NCBI GenBank assembly: GCA_003260025.2
Contig: QFZU02000013.1
Coordinates: forward strand, 1 to 64,000
DNA from: Microbispora triticiradicis
GTDB lineage: Bacteria > Actinomycetota > Actinomycetes > Streptosporangiales > Streptosporangiaceae
Direction of reading: 5' to 3'
DNA: 64,000 nucleotides
In this document: one piece after another, positions 58,685-64,000 of the stretch
Numbering within the stretch: the stretch's first letter is position 1
How the letters are laid out: each line of letters starts with the position of its first letter
The notes under the pieces: model-generated
What the model saw: only the letters and a program-made list of their open reading frames with translations
What the model was told of the DNA's origin: nothing
The model's database searches: none
Translations under genes and position numbers: made by a program

Positions 58685-59060
58685 CCATGGACACGTCGTG
58701 CGAGTCCGTCACCACCATGGCGGCGACGGCCTCGACGGGCGTGCCGTCGATCGAGAACGTGTCGCGCAGCCTGGTCGCCTCAAGGACGATCTTCAAGATG
58801 CCGTGAACTCCGGTGAGCCGCAGGCAACCGGCGGCCTTCTCGATGTCGTCCCGGGCGTCCAGCAGCGCTTCCAGGCCGCAGGAGTCGCAGAACCGCAGGT
58901 TCGACGCGTCCACCACGATCTTCGCGCGACCCTGGTGGACGAGCTTCCTGATCGCGTTCCGGAGGCTGTCTCCGGTGGCGATGTCGAGTTCACCCCGCAG
59001 CACGACCACGACGGCCGGCTGGTGATCGCTCACACTGATCTCAAGCTGCTGCGTTGTCAT
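58680..59060 (-). CDS. STAS domain protein (second anti-anti-sigma factor)
   Basis: A 126-residue protein from ATG 59060, with GAAGG 7 nt upstream; a longer frame from 59390 has no supporting sequence. VVVVLRGELDIATGDSLRNAIRKLVHQGRAKIVVDASNLRFCDSCGLEALLDARDDIEKAAGCLRLTGVHGILKIVLEATRL carries the STAS fold and the candidate phosphorylation Ser in DSCG. It is distinct from the STAS protein at 55284, so the organism runs parallel partner-switching circuits. Its regulator and sigma partner are not in the window. Confidence 0.9.
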   Translation of the reverse strand: MTTQQLEISVSDHQPAVVVVLRGELDIATGDSLRNAIRKLVHQGRAKIVVDASNLRFCDSCGLEALLDARDDIEKAAGCLRLTGVHGILKIVLEATRLRDTFSIDGTPVEAVAAMVVTDSHDVSMV

Positions 59061-59607
59061 ATACGCGCCTTCATCCATATTTTTCGGGCGTACTGTCTTG
59101 AACGACGCTACCCGGAGGAGTGTCAGGTCCCAGTAATGTCCGGCAGTCGATGGCATGGGAGTCCGTCCGGCAACCCCAGTTGTGCGCCATATAGGGGCAA
59201 ATAAGTAAAGAACAGGGGACTTATCCTGGTTGCTCCGGGGGGTCTCCCGCGCTACGGGGATCATGCAAAACCCCTGTTCCGTAAGGGTTTCCGTGACGTG
59301 AGCCGGTCGTCCGAGCCAGTGGCGCGGCACAGCTTGGGGTCGGCGGGCCGATGCCTCGCCGCCGCCCGCTCTACCGGGGACTTGAGTCATTCAAACATAC
59401 CAGCTAGCCAGATAAGCGGGCCATCCCTAATATCCCCCTTAACCAGTATTACTTTCTGGGCGTGCTCTTGGCGTGGGCATTACTGACCGTCGGGAGCCGG
59501 GCTCCCGGCGCCACGTCTCACACGCCGTGCTCACATGGCCGTGCTTGGCCCGCCCGTAACGGGGTAGAGGGGCGCTCCCCGGAGACACGGCGAGCGGGAG
59601 GATCGGT
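59061..59607. other. 547-bp region between divergent genes
   Basis: Holds the STAS promoter region and the upstream region of the gene at 59608. It contains a 9-bp inverted repeat, GAACAGGGG (59210-59218) with CCCCTGTTC (59271-59279), separated by 52 nt of C/G-rich sequence, and an AT-rich stretch at about 59390-59460. No gene or known RNA family is recognised. Confidence 0.55.
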
Positions 59608-59946
59608 ATGACGAGCGAGAGCACCGCGGGCAGGAGCGCGGCGCGGGCCCTGGCGGCGAAGACGCCCGGCTGGATGGTCTGGTACGGCGAGCGCACCGGC
59701 AGCTTCTGGGCCGTCCCCCGGGCGGCGACGCGGATCGTGGCCCGTCTGCTGGAGGCGCCCACGCCGGGCGACCTCGAAGAGGAGATCATGAAGGCCGAGG
59801 GTCGGCCGTCGCGTCAGGCGGCGCCCGAGCAGCCGGGACGTGACCAGGCAGCGGGCGAGCAGGACGGCCGAGGCGGCGGGGACGCGCCGCGCCATCGGAG
59901 GGCCACCGCCGACCCCCAGGCTCCCCGAATCCCCGTCAACCACTGA
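59608..59946 (+). CDS. Small hypothetical protein with an aromatic YGERTGSFWAVPR motif
   Basis: A 112-residue protein with GGGAGGA upstream of ATG 59608. The N-terminal part is MTSESTAGRSAARALAAKTPGWMVWYGERTGSFWAVPRAATRIVARLLEAPTPGDLEEEIMKAEGR, with the GWxVWYG..T..FWA motif seen in many short actinobacterial proteins; the rest is a disordered Gln/Gly/Arg/Pro-rich tail. The function is unknown. It stands alone. Confidence 0.6.
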   Translation: MTSESTAGRSAARALAAKTPGWMVWYGERTGSFWAVPRAATRIVARLLEAPTPGDLEEEIMKAEGRPSRQAAPEQPGRDQAAGEQDGRGGGDAPRHRRATADPQAPRIPVNH

Positions 59947-60772
59947 CCAAAGGCCTTCACCCGGGATCCGAACCCCTGCCGCACGCTCTCGTAGCGGCCG
60001 GAGGAGTGCGGGTTTCCCGGATTATGTCCGCTTGCCGACGTTTGTCGCGTGATGAGCTGCGGGTCATCTGCGTGTGATCAAGAGCGCGGCTGCCGGTGAA
60101 ACGACCAGGGAAATGCCGCCTCTTGAGCGCGAGGAATTCTCGTGTCAGCGCCGGGACCGAAGCCGTACGGTGTGGCGCGCCGCATCCTGGCCGGACAGCG
60201 GCGCGGCCGGTCCCGCAGGGCAGGGCTGATGGAATGGCTCAAGGAGGAGCTTCCCGCTCCGCGCCATTCACGCGCGACCATCCACGCCCGGCGCCCATCC
60301 CGGCGAGTGGTAAGTGTCGATCGTCCGGGTGCGGCCCGGGCGGGTGCCCGAGAAAGGTTGACGGGGGCACCCGGGTTGAGGACGGCGCCGGGCAGGACAG
60401 CGCGCGGTGCCGTAAGTGCGTGCCGCGGCATTGCGTCCGGGTGGACGGCCGCTCCTCGGGATAAGGACCGGTCCAAAATTGACATGCGTCCGCAAACACG
60501 GTTGACAATGTCCGTAACGCGAGGGAATGGCGAACGGTGGCGCAACATTCAACTACTCGCGGGTACGACTTCGTCACACCGACCCCGTCTGACCTGGGAA
60601 GATGACCGAAAATATCCGGCTCTGTCGCCCAATACTCACTATTGCGGACGCATTTCCGGATGAGAATGACATAATGCGTGGGAGCGCTCCCGCGCTCGCG
60701 GCTGCATTCTTCGCAGCGCCCATACGGCACGCCTGCCCCAGTGGCACGTTGGAAGGAAGGTGCCGCGTCCTC
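59947..60772. other. 826-bp region upstream of the YvcK-like operon
   Basis: No convincing gene. An ORF from GTG 60142 has GAGGA 6 nt upstream, but its product is a basic, low-complexity sequence without recognisable content. From about 60470 the sequence is less GC-rich and leads to a -10 CATAAT and a CelR-type palindrome at 60670-60692. Confidence 0.55.
60670..60692 (+). promoter_or_regulatory. promoter with CelR/CebR-type operator
   Basis: CATAAT (60670-60675) is a probable -10. TGGGAGCGCTCCCG (60679-60692) contains the perfect palindrome GGGAGCGCTCCC and matches 13 of 14 bases of the known CelR/CebR operator TGGGAGCGCTCCCA. It overlaps the predicted +1. No good -35 is visible. Confidence 0.65.
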
Positions 60773-61483
60773 ATGACGGCATTCGGCGAAAGTCCTCCGT
60801 CCCGGCCCCGTCTCGACGGAAATTTTCCGGCGGACGTCGTCCGTGCCGGTTCCCGCCCGTGGGCGCCCCACGTGTGGTGGATGGCCCTGGTCGTCGGCGC
60901 CGCCGGCACCGGTTTCGTGTGGCTGGCCACGCCGCACACCAGGGAGATCCAGTCGCCCTGGCAGATGGTGGCCAAGCTCCTCGCGTTCGCCTGCCTGTGC
61001 GTGGCGATCGCGGTCTTCCCCTGGGTGTCGCCCCGGCTGAACTGGCTGCTCTACGTCCCGTTCGTTCTCTTCACGGGCTACCTGATCCCGAGGATCAGCT
61101 GGTTCTACTACGGCGACGGCGCGCGGGCCCAGGGCGACAGCTTCTACACGCATCTCTATCTGCTGCTCTATCCGGGCATCGTGCTCACGGTCGCCGCCGC
61201 GTACCGGATCGGCGGGGGCACGCCGGGCCGCTGCCTGAAGATCATGGCGACCGGCGTCCTCATCGTCTTCTCCGGCTTCCTCGACATCATGTGGTTCGTC
61301 GCCAACCCCGTCGAGATCCCCGAGACCATCGACGCGCCGCACATCAACCTGTTCACCGGGGGACCGATCTCGTTCGGCGCGACGATCGTGTTCGCCCTCG
61401 TGCACGTCCCGATCATCGTCGGGATCAATCTGCTTCCCCTGGACCGCTGGATCGGCCGTCTGCTCGGCGCGGACGACCGCTGA
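60773..61483 (+). CDS. Integral membrane protein, unknown family
   Basis: A 236-residue protein from ATG 60773; the strong GGAAGGAAGG lies 13 nt upstream, a little far, and the same frame is open before it. Six helices are visible: VWWMALVVGAAGTGFVWLA, LLAFACLCVAIAVFPWV, WLLYVPFVLFTGYLIPRISWFYYG, YLLLYPGIVLTVAAAYRI, KIMATGVLIVFSGFLDIMWFVANPVEIP, and PISFGATIVFALVHVPIIVGINLLP. Recurrent Asp/His/Trp in loops (WFYYGDGARAQGDSFYTH) may form a site. It precedes the glycosyltransferase by 48 nt and is probably in the same operon. Confidence 0.75.
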   Translation: MTAFGESPPSRPRLDGNFPADVVRAGSRPWAPHVWWMALVVGAAGTGFVWLATPHTREIQSPWQMVAKLLAFACLCVAIAVFPWVSPRLNWLLYVPFVLFTGYLIPRISWFYYGDGARAQGDSFYTHLYLLLYPGIVLTVAAAYRIGGGTPGRCLKIMATGVLIVFSGFLDIMWFVANPVEIPETIDAPHINLFTGGPISFGATIVFALVHVPIIVGINLLPLDRWIGRLLGADDR

Positions 61484-61531
61484 TCCTCTCCCTCGTTTCC
61501 CCGCAACCCGATACCTCCCGAGGAGGTGACT

Positions 61532-62380
61532 TTGCCGTACACGCATCCCGTGACGCGTCCCGAGGACGGTTCCCCGGGCGGCTCCCTGGACGGCCGGATG
61601 GACAGTGCTGTCGACATCTCCGTGGCCGCGCCCGCGTACAACGAGGCGGAGACCATCGCGGCGACGGTCAGCGAGTGGCAGGAGTATCTGGAGAACAACC
61701 CGGCCGTAGGCGACTGGGAGATCGTCGTCTGCGACGACGGCAGCGGTGACGCGACCGGTGAGATCCTCGCCGGTCTGCGGGCCCGGTGCCCGCGTCTCGT
61801 CGTCGTCACGCATCATCGCAACCAGGGCGCGGGCGCGGCCATCGCCACCGCCATCGCCCACACCCGGCTCGACTGGGTCGTGCTGCTCGACTCCGACGGC
61901 CAGTTCCCGATCGCCAACCTCGATCGGGTCGTCCCGCGCATCCGGGCCGGGGAGGCCATGGCGTTCTCCGGCGCCCGGATCAGGAAGGCCGACGGCGCGG
62001 CGTACCGCTGGGGGTCGGCGGCCAGCGGCGCGGTCAGCAACCTGCTGCACGGCACCCGCTACCGCGACTTCAACTCGATCTTCAAGGTGGTGTACGGCCC
62101 GCTGTTCCGGGCTCTGCCCCTGGAGTCGGGCGGCATGAACTGCTCGACCGAGATCACCGCCCGGGTCGCCGAGATCGGCCACGAGTGGGTGGAGGTGCCC
62201 ATCGAGCACCGCGAGCGCGGCGGGGGCCGGCGCGGCTGGCGGTTCTGGCGCGGTGCGCGCGACCGCGCCCTGTTCGTCGTCTATCTCGGTTTCCGTCACT
62301 GGCTGCTGCGCCGGGGGGTCCTGCGGCCTCCCACCCCCGGCGCCGTCACGCCCGCGCCGGTCACCGAGGAGGCCCGATGA
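61532..62380 (+). CDS. Glycosyltransferase family 2 protein (polyprenyl-phosphate type)
   Basis: A 282-residue GT-A enzyme. TTG 61532 is preferred because AGGAGG ends 5 nt upstream; GTG 61526 overlaps that site. The catalytic features are VAAPAYNEAETIAATVSEW (nucleotide-binding start), EIVVCDDGSGDATGEIL, HHRNQGAGAAIATAIAHTRLDWVVLLDSDGQFPI with the DxDG motif, and YRDFNSIFKVVYGPLFRALPLESGGMNCSTEITARVAEIGHEWVEVPIEHRER (acceptor and catalytic Asp/Glu region). It resembles dolichol-phosphate mannose synthases. It overlaps the next gene by 4 nt (ATGA). Confidence 0.9.
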   Translation: MPYTHPVTRPEDGSPGGSLDGRMDSAVDISVAAPAYNEAETIAATVSEWQEYLENNPAVGDWEIVVCDDGSGDATGEILAGLRARCPRLVVVTHHRNQGAGAAIATAIAHTRLDWVVLLDSDGQFPIANLDRVVPRIRAGEAMAFSGARIRKADGAAYRWGSAASGAVSNLLHGTRYRDFNSIFKVVYGPLFRALPLESGGMNCSTEITARVAEIGHEWVEVPIEHRERGGGRRGWRFWRGARDRALFVVYLGFRHWLLRRGVLRPPTPGAVTPAPVTEEAR

Positions 62381-63621
62381 GCGTCGCGGTCACCATGTTC
62401 AACGGCGGACGCGGAGCGGCCAGCATCGCGAGGGGCATGCTGGTCACTCCCGGTGTCGATCTGTCGCTGGTGGTCAACGGCTACGACAACGGCCACTCCA
62501 CCGGCGCGCTGCGGCGCTACCTGCCCGGGATGCTCGGGCCGTCGGACTTCCGCAAGAACCTGCTGCTCCACCTCGATCCCGCCGACCCGGCGCAGGTCGC
62601 GCTGGCGACGGTGCTCGAACACCGCCTGCCGGCCGGGACCACGCCCGCCGGGCTGACCGAGGTCATCGAGGCCGTCGCCGCGCGGCGCGGCCGGTTCGCC
62701 GCGCTGCCGGAGGAGGCGTCCGCGCTCGTCGCGGCGCACCTGCGCGCCTTCGCCCGGCGGCTCGCCGCCGCTCCCCAGGGGTTCGACCTCGCCGACTGCG
62801 CGCTCGGCAACCTCGTGTTCGCCGGGGCGTACCTGCGGCTCGGCCGGGACTTCAACGCCGCCGTCGACGCCTGCGCCCGGGCGTTCGGCTCGCCCGTACG
62901 GCTGCTCAACGTGACCAACGGGGAGAACGCGTTCCTCGTCGCGCTGAGGCGGGACGGCACGCTGCTGGCCGACGAGGCCGACATCGTCGCGCCGCGCGAC
63001 CAGCGGCGGCCGCAGGCGACGATCACCGATCTGTTCCTGCTGCGCGAGCCGGTCGGCGGGCGGCGGCGGGCCGAACTGGAGGCGTCGCCCCCCGAGTGGG
63101 CGAGGGATGACCTGCTCGAGGACCGCGCCGAGGTCACGCCGAACCCGCGGGCGCTGGAGGCGATCAGGAACGCCGACCTCATCGTGTACGGCCCCGGAAC
63201 ACCGCACTCCTCACTGCTGCCCAGTTATCTCACGCCGGGCGTGGCGGACGCCGTGGCGCGGAGCCGGGCGGCGGCGAAGGTCTTCGTCGTCAACACCCGC
63301 GACGACCACGACAGCCGGGGGCTGAGCGCGCCGGACCTCGTGGACCGCACGCTGGCCTACCTCGGCGACCCCGGCAACCGGCGGCGCCTGGTGACCCACG
63401 TCCTCAGCCATCAGGGACCGGACGCGGCCGCGGGAGCCGAAGTCACGCCGGGCGTTCCGACGGTGCCGCACGGGGTGCTCGGGCGGGGCGAGTGGGCGGG
63501 GGCCCGCTGGCTCACCGCCGACCTGGAGGACCCGGGCCACCCCGGCGCGCATCACGGGAGGCGTACGGCCGAGGCGCTGCTCGCCATCAGACACGAGGCG
63601 GCGCTGGCGGGGGCCCGGTGA
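62377..63621 (+). CDS. YvcK/CofD-like protein
   Basis: A 414-residue protein; ATG 62377 overlaps the glycosyltransferase stop. The N-terminus VAVTMFNGGRGAASIARGML matches the GGG/TG nucleotide-binding start of the YvcK/CofD fold, SLVVNGYDNGHSTGALRRYLPGMLGPSDFRKNLL corresponds to VADDGGSSGRLR, and NADLIVYGPGTPHSSLLPSYLTPGVADAVARSRAAAKVFVVNTRDD to the ADxIVLGPGSLYTSVLPNL segment. YvcK is involved in gluconeogenic growth and cell wall synthesis by binding UDP-GlcNAc; CofD transfers 2-phospholactate in F420 synthesis. Here it sits in a glycosyltransferase operon and overlaps a HAD gene. Confidence 0.85.
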   Translation: MSVAVTMFNGGRGAASIARGMLVTPGVDLSLVVNGYDNGHSTGALRRYLPGMLGPSDFRKNLLLHLDPADPAQVALATVLEHRLPAGTTPAGLTEVIEAVAARRGRFAALPEEASALVAAHLRAFARRLAAAPQGFDLADCALGNLVFAGAYLRLGRDFNAAVDACARAFGSPVRLLNVTNGENAFLVALRRDGTLLADEADIVAPRDQRRPQATITDLFLLREPVGGRRRAELEASPPEWARDDLLEDRAEVTPNPRALEAIRNADLIVYGPGTPHSSLLPSYLTPGVADAVARSRAAAKVFVVNTRDDHDSRGLSAPDLVDRTLAYLGDPGNRRRLVTHVLSHQGPDAAAGAEVTPGVPTVPHGVLGRGEWAGARWLTADLEDPGHPGAHHGRRTAEALLAIRHEAALAGAR

Positions 63622-64000
63622 CCGATCTCCTGGCGGACGCCTGTGCCCGCCGCGTCTGGCTCTTCGATCTCGATGGCACCCTCGTCGACTCCTGCCCGGC
63701 CCACGAGGCGGCCTTCCGGCAGGCCATCGCCGAGGTCGCGCCCGGCCTGCTCGCCTCCTTCCGGTACGCGGACCACACCGGCGCGAGCACCCGTGAGGTT
63801 GCGGTGCGGCTGCTGGGCGACACCGAGGAGGCGGCCCGGCTGGCCCGGCTCAAGCAGCGGCTGTACCGCGAGAACCTTGGAACGGTGGCCGTGTTCCCCG
63901 GCGCGCGGCGGCTGCTCGCCCGCCTGACCACCACCGGCCGGGCGGCGTACCTGGTCACCGGCGGCAGCCGCGCCTCGGTCGAGCGGACGCTCGCGGAGCG
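63618..64000 (+). CDS. HAD family hydrolase (beta-phosphoglucomutase-like), partial
   Basis: A gene that starts at GTG 63618, overlapping the previous stop by 4 nt, and continues out of the window; about 127 codons are visible. It opens VTDLLADACARRVWLFDLDGTLVDSCPAHEAAFRQAIAEVAPG, where DLDGT is HAD motif I with the nucleophile Asp. A cap domain follows (RYADHTGASTREVAVRLLGDTEEAARLARLKQRLYRENLGTVAVFPGARRLLARLTTTGRAAYLVTGG), with motif II probably VTGG. This is the phosphatase or phosphomutase branch. It is the fourth gene of the operon. Confidence 0.85.
   Translation, partial: MTDLLADACARRVWLFDLDGTLVDSCPAHEAAFRQAIAEVAPGLLASFRYADHTGASTREVAVRLLGDTEEAARLARLKQRLYRENLGTVAVFPGARRLLARLTTTGRAAYLVTGGSRASVERTLAE

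Noticed and set aside
60142..60663. ORF from GTG 60142 with GAGGA 6 nt upstream
   Set aside because: The product is basic and low in complexity, has no domain, and crosses the AT-richer promoter region of the next operon.
1..64000. CRISPR array, tRNA, rRNA, transposase or integrase
   Set aside because: No regularly spaced repeats of 25-40 bp, no tRNA-like CCA-ended cloverleaf that I could see, and no transposase or integrase motif was found. Small RNAs could be missed by eye.

Overview
The window is chromosomal DNA of a high-GC Gram-positive actinomycete. The signs are GC-rich third codon positions, GTG and TTG starts, many promoters of the form TANNNT placed 6-8 nt before an ATG/GTG with no leader, an AfsR/SARP regulator, a TerR-free but regulator-rich layout, and the conserved order dnaX-ybaB-recR-(DUF5063)-ask-asd. 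A perfect core of the CelR/CebR operator (GGGAGCGCTCCC) and the LacI/ABC sugar modules would suit Streptosporangiales or Streptomyces relatives, but the genus cannot be fixed from the sequence alone. No rRNA, tRNA, CRISPR array, transposase or integrase was seen.

Layout. 1-5.7 kb: end of dnaX, YbaB nucleoid protein, RecR, a DUF5063 protein, aspartate kinase and aspartate-semialdehyde dehydrogenase, a TetR regulator and a DUF1232 protein. 5.7-11 kb: amidohydrolase, SURF1, divergent HxlR/TetR regulators, zinc-ribbon protein, methyltransferase. 11-20.9 kb: a 1007-residue AfsR-type regulator, a small secreted protein, an acetyltransferase, a decayed DUF222/HNH gene, a FabG-like reductase, and a CooC-like ATPase with a small partner behind a Zur-like box. 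20.9-29.1 kb: a transmembrane kinase with altered catalytic residues, a complete sulfate transporter (Sbp-CysT-CysW-CysA) with an Rrf2 regulator, a membrane-anchored Pro-rich protein and an LCP protein.

29.2-39.6 kb is a self-contained mannoside uptake and breakdown module: LacI regulator, family-5 substrate-binding lipoprotein, two permeases, two ATPases, GH2 beta-mannosidase and mannose-6-phosphate isomerase. Two matching LacI-type half-palindromes flank its divergent promoters, one overlapping the predicted +1, and it carries three rare TTA codons. 39.7-48.1 kb: a lipoprotein deacetylase whose ribosome binding site lies in a perfect hairpin, a CPBP protease, a mycothiol-type isomerase, an ABC exporter with a two-component system, and a flavin disulfide oxidoreductase.

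48.3-55.7 kb holds two tandem secreted Cys-rich proteins that share an unrecognised C-terminal motif, a uridine-kinase-like protein without the P-loop lysine, a split-barrel flavin protein behind a DosR-like box, a NERD-pseudokinase, an epimerase, small proteins, and partner-switching (HATPase, STAS) genes. 55.9-59.1 kb: a carboxylate-amine ligase, a PLP decarboxylase and a second STAS protein. 60.8-64 kb starts an operon that runs off the window: a six-helix membrane protein, a polyprenyl-phosphate-type glycosyltransferase, a YvcK/CofD-like protein and a HAD hydrolase, behind a CelR/CebR-type operator. That operon, the Cys-rich pair and the NERD-pseudokinase are the best candidates for undescribed biology.

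A recurring oddity is that at least seven genes end inside a short tandem duplication (6-15 bp units) that repeats the TGA stop codon.
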